Assembly: GCA_009746045.1 (NCBI GenBank)
Contig: RPFO01001583.1
Location: 1-63,101 of the forward strand
Direction of reading: 5' to 3'
Length of the DNA: 63,101 nucleotides
Source: Mesostigma viride
Lineage: Eukaryota > Streptophyta > Mesostigmatophyceae > Mesostigmatales > Mesostigmataceae
Made by a program: the position numbers and the translations under genes. The notes beneath the pieces are model-generated. The model was not told where the DNA came from. It did no database searches and saw only the letters and a program-made list of their open reading frames with translations. Shown here piece after piece: positions 1 through 9,005 of the stretch (its first letter is position 1; each line of letters starts with the position of its first letter).

Positions 1-1427
1 GAAAACCCAGACGGGACATGGAGTTGCACGGTGACCCCGACGCGGATCTCCAGCGAGACCACCGACCCCGACGGCGCGAACGCGATGCTTCGACATTACC
101 GATTCGCTTTGACGTCCAACGGAAGCATCAAAGACGACAAGGGGATCAGCGTACAGGTCAATCCTTTCCCAACTCCCGCCTTGCTATTCGATCCCAATCT
201 GAACCCGGCATTGACCGTGACCAAGACGGGGGACGAGGTATTCCGACTGCAGATGAACTTCACCAAATGCGCGCGGTTCCCGACGAACCTCGCGGATGTG
301 GCAGCACAAGCCGTCACCGTGGAAGTGCGCGGATCGGACGGCTCGGTCCTCCCGACCACGAACTACGCGTACACACGCGCGATCGTGGGACGCCGTCGTA
401 CCCCAACGCGACGGTCGACGTGACGTTCACGAGGTGCACGATCCAGAGCGGGTCGGTGGTCTTCGGCACCGCGTCGTCTCTCTTCCGGTACCCGGACGAC
501 GGCGCCGAGCAGGTATACGGTCACGACACGGCGATCGTCGTGACCCATACGGCGATCGGCAGCGCCACGGCGCTGTTCCCGAAACCCCTGTTCCCCATGA
601 CCGCGAGGTACACGGAGTTCGTGTTGTTCGAGGAGGGCGAGCACGGCGAACCGGCCGGACTCTACATCAACATTCAGCTGTTGGACAGCGGTACAGGGAG
701 GACGATCACGAGTTTCCCGACCGCCCAGACGTTCCTATCGAATACCATTTTCGTGACCGACCCGACGGATTCGGATCTCGTAAGCAGATTGTACGGCCAG
801 TACCTGAGCGTCGTTTCGAGCATCGAAGACAAGACGTTCACCGTGTTCGTCGGCGCCGGCTTCTTCCGATGGATCCAACTAAGACTCAGCGATCACACGA
901 AGTTTCCGACCTTTCAAATGACGATCACGAATCCGGCGTCGTGGCTCACGGATTCCAAAGGGTTCACGGTCGCGAACCCGGCCTACTCGACCGTCATTCC
1001 TTCCCTCGTCGTGCTCTCCGACCTGGTAGTGAGCTTCTCGGACTATAAACTCGTGGTGTTCGACCTCTTACCGGAGGACACCGAACTCTCGGTGACGGTA
1101 TTCAACGCGGACGTCGAGTGGACGATCGTCACGCTAAACGAGGGCAGCAGCACGTACAAACAGACCGCGTCTTGCCGCGCCAACACGACCGAACATGCCG
1201 GAAAATGGATGATAGACGTACCCTTCCCCCTTCTCCCCGCCCTCGTGTCATCCGTCTTGGCCACATCTTACACCGTCACCATCCCCGCGGACACCGTGAC
1301 CGGTCCGTACCTCCCTGGAGGCGCGACGGGGAAGAACGTCCAAGCGTTCCCGGTGTACCAGAAGGTGAATGTACCCATACCATTCGGCACGTCGCCGCTC
1401 AACGGTCTCGAGTTCCCGATATTCTAG
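1..1427 (+). CDS. Ig-like surface protein, 5'-truncated by window edge, one frameshift
   Basis: The reading frame is open from base 1, so the true start lies upstream. The first frame runs from base 1 to about 395 and ends at a stop at 421-423. The protein clearly continues in another frame from about 395 to the TAG at 1425-1427. The change is what a single missing base would cause, and no other stop interrupts the joined reading. The product is rich in Thr, Ser and Val, with alternating hydrophobic residues typical of beta-sandwich repeats. Segments such as SYTVTIPADTVTG resemble the last strands of bacterial-type Ig-like (Big) domains. No catalytic motif, signal peptide or membrane segment is visible in this part. 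The next gene, 71 bases downstream on the same strand, has similar architecture, so both may be structural or adhesive proteins of one entity. A role in surface or host binding is inference. Confidence 0.55.
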   Translation, partial: KPRRDMELHGDPDADLQRDHRPRRRERDASTLPIRFDVQRKHQRRQGDQRTGQSFPNSRLAIRSQSEPGIDRDQDGGRGIPTADELHQMRAVPDEPRGCGSTSRHRGSARIGRLGPPDHELRVHTRDRGTPSYPNATVDVTFTRCTIQSGSVVFGTASSLFRYPDDGAEQVYGHDTAIVVTHTAIGSATALFPKPLFPMTARYTEFVLFEEGEHGEPAGLYINIQLLDSGTGRTITSFPTAQTFLSNTIFVTDPTDSDLVSRLYGQYLSVVSSIEDKTFTVFVGAGFFRWIQLRLSDHTKFPTFQMTITNPASWLTDSKGFTVANPAYSTVIPSLVVLSDLVVSFSDYKLVVFDLLPEDTELSVTVFNADVEWTIVTLNEGSSTYKQTASCRANTTEHAGKWMIDVPFPLLPALVSSVLATSYTVTIPADTVTGPYLPGGATGKNVQAFPVYQKVNVPIPFGTSPLNGLEFPIF

Positions 1428-1440
1428 ACCAGGCATCGCC

Positions 1441-1446
1441 TTTTTT
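1441..1446 (+). promoter_or_regulatory. T6 tract followed by AATCGC between two Ig-like genes
   Basis: A run of six T followed by AATCGC lies 14 bases after the stop at 1427 and 52 bases before the ATG at 1498. A near-identical element (T6 then ATCGC) sits in the gap between the genes at 9006 and 10248. In such GC-rich DNA this suggests a shared terminator or promoter element. The function is inferred from position only. Confidence 0.3.
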
Positions 1447-1497
1447 AATCGCCGCGTAGGGTAACGACCCGTCGGCGCGCGAGTCCCTCCCTCCGCG

Positions 1498-2717
1498 ATG
1501 TCCGTCACCATCCCCCTCCAATACCAGTCCCCCGTGACCGACTTCTCGACCCCGGGCGCCGCCACGACCTCGATCCGCGCCACTTTCCGCGACGACCAGG
1601 AGGGAATCACGATGCCCCTCCCGATCGCGTCCATCCAACGCGAGGACGACAAGAACTACTCCGTCACCGTCGTGACCTCGGAGATCCCCAAGTTCGTGAC
1701 CAAAGGCGTCCTCACGCTGAACATGGACCAGGGGCACACGAAGAGCGCACTGACCGGCATCCCCGCCGCGCCCAGCGCCCTGTCGTTCCCGATGAACCGA
1801 CCGGAACCGCTCGTTCCCCGCTTCAGCATCGGCGAGTTGCCGTTTATACGGACGCCGACGGAGGCCACGTTCGAGGTCGGGTTCCACTTCCCCGCGGCCG
1901 TGAACTTCACGGACCCGAACCTCCTCCAGATCACATTGACGGACAGTCTGAACCGCGTGTTCAACGACGGCACGCTGCGATCCGAGGGCAGGATCAAGAA
2001 CTTCACGCTCGCGGACGCGGAAGGCGGCGAACAGGGCAAGGATTACATCCTCAATTCGTCTTGGCCTACGGCGACCTGTCGGTGTACGGCATCAACACGG
2101 GCACGATCACGGCGACGTTCCCGAGCGACGCGGTGGCGGACTCGGCCGGACGCGGAAACTTGGCCCGGTCCGCGTCGACGCTCTTCCAACTGCTCGCGAC
2201 CCCGCTGTCGTTCGACATCTTCCCGCTCGAGGGCGCACCACCAAACCTGACGACGCCGGCGACGAGCGGCGGGTTCATAATCGTGGACGGCGAAATCTAC
2301 GTGGAAGTCCAATGGAATCACCCGGTCAAGCTGGCCGAACACAACGACGCCAACACGACGGCGAACTTCGGGATGGACAAACTGGACATCATCTTCTTCC
2401 CGCTGGACAACAACGACTACGCAGGCGGACTAGAGGCCGGCCTGCTCCCCAAAAACCCGGCGTCCGGCCCGGGCGCGTACGATTTCGTCAAGGTCAACGA
2501 GTACACGTTCCGCGTGCGTCTGAGCCTGACGGAGTGGCAGATCCTGAAGAGCGACCTCACCCCCGTCCTGGTGACCGAGGGCCTCCTACTGTTCCGCGTG
2601 CGGGCCGGGGAGTCGGCGTACAAAATGTCGTACGTGTCCGACCCTCTGAACCCGGGCGCCCCGGTGGTCCAGACCCGGACCTTGCAGGTGAGCCGCAACA
2701 TGCGCGTCGTGGCCTGA
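1498..2717 (+). CDS. Ig-like beta-sandwich protein with one frameshift
   Basis: The ATG at 1498 follows a short gap. The first frame is coherent to about 2055 (ends ...GKDYIL), and the protein then continues one frame back with QFVLAYGDLSVYG to the TGA at 2715-2717. The join reads naturally if one base is missing near 2052-2058. The joined protein is about 405 aa. The segment GTITATFPSDAVADSAGRG just after the join matches the strand pattern that closes bacterial Big-type Ig-like domains. The rest is Thr/Val/Leu-rich with few Cys, as expected of an extracellular or virion-surface beta protein. No signal peptide or transmembrane segment was seen. It probably forms a pair with the upstream gene. 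The exact role is unknown. Confidence 0.55.
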
Positions 2718-2794
2718 GGGGCGCGAGCGGACGCCGACGCGCGACGTCGCGTCACGTCTCCCCACAATGTCTGCGCTGTTTGTATGCGCCGACG

Positions 2795-3103
2795 ATGGAG
2801 GAAACTTCCCCTTCGACCCCTTCGACGGTCGCGAAGAGACCGTTCAAATGTCCGTCCTATTCGTGCAAAAGCGCCTTCGGCACGTACCAGAAGTGGATCC
2901 GGCATTACAACGACCAGCACACTTGGATGATGACCAAAGAGGGACAAGACCTCGTGGCGGCCGCGTGCGAGCGAGCCTCGTCCAACCCCGAACGCAACCC
3001 CACCCCCGCCGAGTTCGCAAACAGACTCGGTGTCCAAAGAGGGGAGGAGACACGCAGAGACAAGTCGATGCACCGTGATGATATCATCGTAATCATTGAA
3101 TAA
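2795..3103 (+). CDS. small C2H2 zinc-finger protein
   Basis: This 102-aa ORF starts at ATG 2795, 77 bases after the preceding stop. Residues about 18-41 form a C2H2-like finger: CPSYSC, then a 12-residue spacer with an aromatic (FGTYQKW), then HYNDQH, that is C-x4-C-x12-H-x4-H. The remainder is charged, with a segment resembling PTPAEFANRLG. Such single-finger proteins usually bind nucleic acid, and a regulatory or structural role is inferred. AATAAA overlaps the stop codon at 3099-3104, so the gene carries its own likely polyadenylation signal. Only 22 bases separate it from the convergent gene at 3126-4087. It is intact, unlike its neighbours. Confidence 0.6.
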   Translation: MEETSPSTPSTVAKRPFKCPSYSCKSAFGTYQKWIRHYNDQHTWMMTKEGQDLVAAACERASSNPERNPTPAEFANRLGVQRGEETRRDKSMHRDDIIVIIE

Positions 3104-3114
3104 ACCGCTTTATT
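3099..3114. promoter_or_regulatory. Paired AATAAA signals at convergent gene ends
   Basis: AATAAA on the plus strand (3099-3104) overlaps the stop of the zinc-finger gene. AATAAA on the minus strand (TTTATT at 3109-3114) lies about 12 bases past the stop of the facing gene. The arrangement suggests eukaryotic-style 3'-end formation for both genes within about 25 bases. Confidence 0.5.
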
Positions 3115-3125
3115 CGCGACATTTA

Positions 3126-4087
3126 TTAACCATAAAAGCCTCCCGTGACGACGAATCGCATCACGCGCGCGTCGCACGATAACATGACAGCCAATTCTCT
3201 CAGAAATTCGGTCCTCTCCGTTTTCGCGGCGGACTCTTCTTCGGCGGCCACTCGCCGCATTTCATCTCTCACGCGCGCGATGTATCCCGACCGCCGCACT
3301 CCGCCGCGTGGACGTCCACCATCGACAACTGCACAAAATTCGAACAGAACTGCGGGTAATATTCCGACCTCAGGAGCGCGGCCGCCTCGCCGGTCGGGTA
3401 TTTGGACAGGTCGATCATCATCTCGACGACGTCGCCCGTCATGCGCTCCATCCCCGCGACGAGCGACTCCCTCTCTCGCATCGCCCGGACGAAATCCGGC
3501 CGCTTCCACAGCTCCAACGTGGAGAGGCGCTGATACCCCAAGTCCCGCACCTGCCGGTCCAATCGCAGCAAGTCGACCGGGTGGAAAGGGTACCTGGTGA
3601 CGGGGTCCTCGAACGTCCCCGACGCGACGACGTACTCGGCCAGCTTGACCGCGTCGAACCCCGCGACCCTGCGATCGGGGCGCACGAACTTGAACACCCT
3701 CTCTTTCGGCGGCAGCGGTTCCAACGTGATGGGATCCTCCGCGTTGCGCGGCCGCATGCACACCCTCCTCCGCACGGCCTCTCTGGCGCGGCGGTACGGC
3801 AACACGACGGAACGGACCCACCGCTGGATCACGCACGCGCGCTGATGGAGCCACAGAGCGCACTCCATGCACCTCTTCCGCAGTCCTCTGTACAATACGA
3901 GCCCTCGAAACTTGCCGAACCGTCGCAGATCGTCCACGGTGGTCTTTCCGAAAGGCCGCCACGGGACCCTGTTCATGTCCCGCGCGGTCAGCCAGAACCG
4001 GGGGTAGTTCCTGGCGACCCTTTGCGCGTTCATTCGCGCGCGACCTCCGACGCGGTCCGCCGCTCGACCCGCGTATACTGAGGACAT
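3126..4087 (-). CDS. U-box/RING-like protein with IQ-like segment, one frameshift
   Basis: Translation starts at ATG 4087, with an in-frame alternative at 4033. An A-tract lies directly upstream on the coding strand. The first frame is coherent to about 3290. The last roughly 50 residues (beginning GYIARVRDEM) continue in the frame expected after loss of one base, ending at TAA 3126-3128. Residues 85-93 (ACVIQRWVR) look like an IQ-type helix. Residues about 116-175 (DPITLEPL ... FDAVKLAEYV ... FEDPVTRYPF) resemble the metal-free U-box fold of E3 ubiquitin ligases, a module also known in giant-virus proteins. The C-terminus is charged and helical. A ubiquitin-ligase role is inferred from the fold pattern and no E2-binding test is possible here. 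The gene converges on the zinc-finger gene. Confidence 0.5.
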
Positions 4088-4164
4088 CTTTTTTTCTCCG
4101 CGCTCGCAGGGCGCGGAATTCTCTTTTCTACTCCTACTGTTGTACGAGCGCCGCGCGCGTGATC

Positions 4165-4175
4165 ACATATATATA
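4165..4175 (+). promoter_or_regulatory. TATA-like element upstream of the gene at 4184
   Basis: ACATATATATA ends 8 bases before the ATG at 4184, in otherwise very GC-rich DNA, and is followed by GAGAGAGA. It is a likely promoter for the plus-strand gene. Its position is very close to the start codon, implying a short leader. Confidence 0.4.
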
Positions 4176-4183
4176 GAGAGAGA

Positions 4184-6137
4184 ATGCCCCCGAACCGATC
4201 CAGACGCACGTCGACGCGATCGACGTCCGCGCGCGCAAGACCGCGGAAGGCCGCACGGAAGACGGTCGCGCGAAAGAACATCGTCGCGCGCACGAGGACG
4301 AGCGTCCGCCGCGGGTCGCTCGACGCAGGACGCACACGACGCGGGCGGACGAGTTCGACAAATTCGACAGACGGATCGGCGACTACGACGACGCTCGCGT
4401 CCAGAGGCTTCTGAACGAGTTCGTCCCGACCTATAACAACGTCGCCCCCTACCACGCGAAGATCGACGCCAACAACCCGGACGACCCGAATCTCGGACGC
4501 CTACGCCGTGCGGCCGAAGAAATCGCTCAAGGCAAGCTCGATTACAACCACGAAACGGCGAAAAAGAGGATGCTCGACCAGGTCAGGGGGATAATCAAGG
4601 AGAAGCTGAGCGAACCGGCGCGGAATCCGATGGCCAACCCCCACGCGGCCGCGACCGAACTGGCCGCGCTTCGACAAAGTCAGGACGCGAGGCGGGAAGC
4701 GCGAGAGCGAGAGAAAGCCGAGGAGAAGAGGGAAAGGTACGAGAGGTACCTCGCCGAGACCGCGAAAATGTACAACCGGTCCTTCCCGGATCTCGTCCAG
4801 ATGGATCCGGTCAGTTTCGTCCGAAACCCCACAAAGAACTCCAGGAGGACAGAACTCGCGGACTTAGCGAAACGGGCCGCGGAGATGGACTCGGAGAACG
4901 AAGCCCTCCGATATCTGTCCGACGCGGTGCTCGAAATGGGAAAGGCGGCGCAATCTCGCAAGGCCTATCGAGCCGAGAAGCGCGCGCTGAACGAGGAGAG
5001 ACGGGCTAGACGCGCGGAAAAGGAGGCGCAAAAAAAGGCGAGCCGCGTCCACGAATCCGTTGCGCGAGAGGAACCGAGGAGGGCGGAGGGGGTCGCACAA
5101 CCCCGGCAGCCCGTGTCCGTCGATCGCGCCCCCGTCGCGCGAGAAGAACCGAGGAGGACGGAGGGGGTCGCACAACCCCGGCAGGTCGTGTCGGTCGCGC
5201 CCGGTCCCGCGGCGCGAGTCGTCGACGAGCCCGGAGACGGGGCGAGGGGCGCCGGGGCCAAGAGCGGAGATCGCGCCAACGCGGGGGCGAGGAAAGCCGG
5301 ACGGACGGGCCGCGGGACATTGGAGCACGAGTACGACACGTGGGTCGCCGGGCGGCGTCTCTACGCCACGAGGGACGGACGGCCGGGCAAGGACGGCCGC
5401 GCGCCGGTCAAGAAAGGCGAACGGAAGTCGATCGCGGCCCTGATCAAACAGGGCGGACGGGTGTGCGGCGAGCGCGAGTTGGACAACGAGACGTTCCTCG
5501 CGTGGCGGAACATCGAGCATTACCTGAAGGGCAGGGCGCATTCGTCCATGAACGCCGCCGATTACGCCCACCTCCGCGCCGAGCACAAGTACGGCGCGGA
5601 ACTGCTCGACCAGTTCCGCAAGGGCAACTTCTGGCCGGGCGCCGAGCACCTCAAACAAGTGTGTCTCTTGCACCGGGAGACCCCCTCGAGTCGCGAGTAC
5701 GCGAAGGGAAAGCGACCGCCGAGGAGCGCGCGCGCAAGGCCAACGAACGCGCGGACGAACGGATGACCAGGATCCGAGAGGCGATGGCGGCGGCGCGCGA
5801 GGCGATTGAGGACGCGCGCGATCCGACCGAAGACCCGGTCACGACGTCCGCCGCGAGCGAGGGGTACGACGACCCGGACGACCCGGACGATCCGGACGAG
5901 CCGTACGCGGACGAAAGGATCGAGATCGCGAACCCGGCCGCCGACCCCGCCAGGCACAACGCGGACGCCTCGTATTACCGCCGCGCCTCGTCGCGTCCGA
6001 CGTCGAAGTCGAGGTCGACGCGGGACGACGCGCCAGGTGCAAGGAGAACGGGCCGACGCGGGCCGATCAATCCGTGGTCGAAGACGCCGACTCGTCGACG
6101 CGCGACGGGCACCCGGACGCGACACCGGAGGCCGTGA
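4184..6137 (+). CDS. basic N-terminus, coiled-coil, acidic-tail protein; two frameshifts
   Basis: ATG 4184 opens a strongly basic tail (Arg/Ser/Thr/Lys, about 45 residues, histone-tail-like). Near 4310-4335 the frame changes, and a long segment from ADEFDKFDRRIGDYDD runs to about 5705. A second change leads to the C-terminal part (ATAEERARKANERADERM onward), ending at 6137. Both changes equal loss of one base. The middle contains Glu/Arg-rich predicted coiled coil, two 21-residue tandem repeats at about 5060-5200 (core VAREEPRR-EGVAQPRQ) and a more globular stretch at about 5320-5660 with Trp, Tyr and Cys. An Asp/Pro-rich acidic run (5860-5915) follows. The 3' end overlaps the convergent gene at 6067 by about 70 bases, so the exact C-terminus is uncertain. 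I do not recognise the family. A DNA-associated or virion-core role is only a guess from the basic tail. Confidence 0.45.
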
Positions 6138-6774
6138 CGGCCCCGAAGTCGCGAGGGTCCAGCTCGCCCAAGTCGACGCACTGGGTCAACGCGTGCCACC
6201 CGATCTCGGGCATGCGCTCCTTCAGAGAGCGGAGGAGCGAGTCCTTCGGCTCCCACTCTTCCCACCTCCGCGCGGCGGCCGGCAGGAGTCCGCAGTTCGC
6301 GCACGGACACGAAGGGACGGGGACGGTCGGGTCGTTCACGCGCAAGGCCTCCTTGACGAATTCCTCCGTCCAGTCCTCCGAGTCCGCCGCGGACCCGTCG
6401 CCCTCTTCCTCACCCTCCCCGCTTCGGTCCTCCTCCAGCCCCTCCTCGCTCGCCGCGTCGTCGCCGTCGAGTCCCGCGATGATCCGCCGCGTCGCCGCAA
6501 CCTCCGCCTCGAGATCGGGTCGGTCCATGTGACCCATGGTCTCGACGCGCAGGGCGGCGTTGACGATCGCCAGCACGGGCGCCGGTCTCGCCGTGTCGGG
6601 GTTGTGCGTAAGGAACTCGTTCGCGCGGCGACACGTCATGTCGAGGATATTACACACGATGGCCTCCGCCAAATCCCGCGCGCGCGCGCGTCCGTCACGA
6701 TCCCCGCCGTGCCGACCCACGGCCGTCGAATCTCGCCCGGCTTTCATGAACGAGTAGGACGAGCGCGTGTGCAT
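6067..6774 (-). CDS. unrecognised acidic protein with CxxC pair
   Basis: The proposed start is ATG 6774; in-frame ATGs at 6747 and 6639 are alternatives. The product is about 235 aa. After a basic N-terminus, a helical stretch (LAEAIVCNILDMTCRR) is followed by a Glu/Asp/Gly-rich acidic linker at about residues 125-150. A C-terminal part contains CPCANCG, which could bind a metal, and WEEWEPKDSLLRSLKERMPEIGW. An AT-rich TATA-like element (6815-6820) lies about 40 bases upstream of the start. The promoter and 5' end are duplicated at 8752-8905, which weakens confidence in the first residues. No function is recognised. Confidence 0.4.
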   Translation of the reverse strand: MHTRSSYSFMKAGRDSTAVGRHGGDRDGRARARDLAEAIVCNILDMTCRRANEFLTHNPDTARPAPVLAIVNAALRVETMGHMDRPDLEAEVAATRRIIAGLDGDDAASEEGLEEDRSGEGEEEGDGSAADSEDWTEEFVKEALRVNDPTVPVPSCPCANCGLLPAAARRWEEWEPKDSLLRSLKERMPEIGWHALTQCVDLGELDPRDFGAVTASGVASGCPSRVDESASSTTD

Positions 6775-6860
6775 CCCGCACCGTCGGACGGGGTCGACCC
6801 TCATCCTACTCGCATATATTCCCCTCGCCCGACCGGACGAAGCACCGTGTCGGTCGTCAA
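6693..6860. repeat. Duplicated promoter/5' block, copy 1
   Basis: This segment is closely related to 8752-8905. The best-matched part includes an ATATATT element and the string CCGACCGGACGAAGCACCG. Copy 1 lies over the 5' end and upstream region of the minus-strand gene ending at 6067. It suggests a segmental duplication of a control region. Confidence 0.5.
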
Positions 6861-7033
6861 AGATCCGGCACGATGCGATCGACGGGCGACACGCCGCGAC
6901 CCGCTCACGAGGGCGCGACGAGACCAAATATGTCTTACCCATATACAGACCGATTCATGAGGCCGATAGGCATCGCTCCACACGCCACGAGAAGACATAG
7001 ATCTCGGCGGAAAGCTCCGGTCCCGCCCCGACC

Positions 7034-7915
7034 GTGGAATTGACGACGGAGGCACCGGCGGAGACGTACGACTCGCCCGTGCTCGTGACGGCCACGTTCA
7101 GCGCGCCGGTCGTCGGCTTTGGTCTGTCGGCGCTTTCGCTGTCCAACGGGACCGCGAACTCGCTCGCGGGAGAGGGCGCGTCGTATACGTTCTACGTTCA
7201 ATCGACCGCGCCGTACACCGCCACGAGGATTTCCGTCGGCGCGGGACTGGTAAGCGTGTTCGGTACGTCCCCGGGGGTCACCAACCTGGCATCGAACACC
7301 ATTTCGTTCACGTACCTCCCTCCCCTGACCGTGGAACTGACGACGACGGCATTGGCGGAGACGTACGACTCGCCCGTGCTCGTGACGGCCACGTTCAGCG
7401 CGCCGGTCGTCGGCTTTGGTCTGTCGGCGCTTTCGCTGTCCAACGGGACCGCGAACTCGCTCGCGGGAGAGGGCGCGTCGTATACGTTCTACGTTCAATC
7501 GACCGCGCCGTACACCGCCACGAGGATTTCCGTCGGCGCGGGACTGGTAAGCGTGTTCGATACGTCCCCGGGGGTCACCAACCTGGCATCGAACACCATT
7601 TCGTTCACGTACCTCCCTCCCCTGACCGTGGGACTGACGACGACCGCACCGGCGGAAACGTACGACTCGCCCGTGCTCGTGACGGCCACGTTCAGCGCGC
7701 CGGTCGTCGGCTTCAGTCTGTCGGCGCTTTCGCTGTCCAACGGGACCGCGAACTCGCTCGCGGGAGAGGGCGCGTCGTATACGTTCTACGTTCAATCTAC
7801 CACGCCATACACCGCCACGAGGATTTCCGTCGGCGCGGGACTGGTAAACGCGCTCGGTACGTCACCGGGGGTCACCAACTTGGCATCGAACACCATGTCG
7901 TTTACGTATCTCGCG
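7034..7915 (+). repeat. Three 297-bp tandem coding repeats
   Basis: Three consecutive 297-bp units encode the Ig-like domains of the adhesin. They differ at only a few bases (for example TTGGCGG versus CACCGGCGG near each unit start). High identity at synonymous sites points to recent expansion or gene conversion. Confidence 0.85.
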
Positions 7916-8698
7916 TACAATCCGAAGACCGATTCCACTCTCATGGCTTGGTACGACCCATCCGACCTGTCGACTCTCACCGACAGCGCGGGGACGGGGA
8001 CCGCGAGCGTCGGCGGTAAGGTGCGCACGATGGCCAACAAGGCTCAGAGCGCTTATAACCTGTCCCAGACCACAGCGTCGACGCAACCCGAACTGGACGC
8101 GCGTTCGGGCGGGGTCGCGGACAAGTGGCTGAGGTTCTACGCGTACCCGAACCGGAGATACTTGTACCACGTTTCGACGCCTTTCTTGAATGCGAGCACG
8201 CGTACCGTCGTCGTCGTCTTCAAACAACGCAACACGGCCTCTGCACGCCCGGATCCTTACACCGCCGCCGGCGCGTCGACGGATAAAGGGGTCGTGTTCG
8301 TGGCGGGGGGGCTGAGCACGTTCGGCATGCCGCGGATCGCGTACGATACGTCTTTGCTGACCATGAAAGCGTATTCCGGCGCGAGTACGTTCAATACGCT
8401 GGCAACCAGCGCCGATATATTCGACGACCAGACCCACATCGCGCACGTGGCGTACGACACGGCGTCGACGTCCAAGGTATGGAGCGCGGCTCTGGATGGC
8501 GCAAACGGGACCAATTACCAGGGGACGCTGAGCTCGGCCCCCGCATACTCTGGCTTTTCGATAGGCGGGAGTTTCACCAGTCCGTATTACGCATTTGACG
8601 GGTGGGTAGGAGAGGTGATGGTATTCAACGTGTGCAAGACGTCGTCCGAACTCGCCGTCGTCAACGCGTACCTTAAGTACCGGTGGGGCACCGAGTGA
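7034..8698 (+). CDS. surface adhesin: three Ig-like repeats and a LamG/ConA-like domain
   Basis: The frame is open from 7001 after a stop at 6998, and 7034 is only a GTG. A plausible real start is ATG 6957 in another frame (basic leader MRPIGIAPHATRR), joined by loss of one base near 7010-7030, as in neighbouring genes. Three tandem repeats of about 99 aa (297 bp each, 7034-7915) carry TATFSAPVVGF and SNGTANSLAGEGASYTF. This is the pattern of bacterial-type Big Ig-like domains. The DNA copies are almost identical, so they are recently duplicated or homogenised. The C-terminal 250 aa (STLMAWYDPSDLST ... FDGWVGEVMVFN) has the layout of a LamG/concanavalin-like lectin domain, including the final GWVGEVMVFN strand. 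Such proteins bind glycans on cell surfaces, and a virion fibre or cell adhesin is inferred. No membrane anchor was seen. Confidence 0.7.
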   Translation: MELTTEAPAETYDSPVLVTATFSAPVVGFGLSALSLSNGTANSLAGEGASYTFYVQSTAPYTATRISVGAGLVSVFGTSPGVTNLASNTISFTYLPPLTVELTTTALAETYDSPVLVTATFSAPVVGFGLSALSLSNGTANSLAGEGASYTFYVQSTAPYTATRISVGAGLVSVFDTSPGVTNLASNTISFTYLPPLTVGLTTTAPAETYDSPVLVTATFSAPVVGFSLSALSLSNGTANSLAGEGASYTFYVQSTTPYTATRISVGAGLVNALGTSPGVTNLASNTMSFTYLAYNPKTDSTLMAWYDPSDLSTLTDSAGTGTASVGGKVRTMANKAQSAYNLSQTTASTQPELDARSGGVADKWLRFYAYPNRRYLYHVSTPFLNASTRTVVVVFKQRNTASARPDPYTAAGASTDKGVVFVAGGLSTFGMPRIAYDTSLLTMKAYSGASTFNTLATSADIFDDQTHIAHVAYDTASTSKVWSAALDGANGTNYQGTLSSAPAYSGFSIGGSFTSPYYAFDGWVGEVMVFNVCKTSSELAVVNAYLKYRWGTE

Positions 8699-9005
8699 GC
8701 GCCCCATGACCACTCGCGCCACCGAATCTTCCGTACCACCTTCGCGCGCTTCCGTCACGATTTACGACCGGACGATCCACGGCCGTCGGATCGCGACCGG
8801 TTTTCGCGAACGAGTAGGATGAACGCGTCGTCGTCACGAACCGTCGGTTAGGGGTCCTGCTCGAATATATTCCCACACCGACCGGACGAAGCACCGGATC
8901 GGCCAGACCCACCGCCACTCGCGAGAACCGAATCCTCGTCCGGACGCCTCGACTGTCCCACGCGTCCCGCGCTCGAGACAAAAGCCGAGACCTTACGAGT
9001 ATACG
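8699..9005. repeat. Intergenic region with duplicated promoter block, copy 2 (8752-8905)
   Basis: No gene fits this 307-base gap. It contains the second copy of the block at 6693-6860, including CGAATATATTCCC and CCGACCGGACGAAGCACCG (8862-8896). It may be the promoter of the plus-strand gene at 9006 or the truncated 5' remnant of a paralogue of the minus-strand gene at 6067-6774. Confidence 0.5.

Noticed and set aside
1-2717. Programmed -1 frameshifting in the Ig-like genes
   Set aside because: No X-XXY-YYZ heptamer or obvious downstream structure was seen at the breaks; missing bases explain them more simply.
4140-6125. Alternative Arg-rich frames on both strands
   Set aside because: GC-rich DNA leaves other frames open. 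The chosen frames have plausible composition and continuous sense across the breaks.
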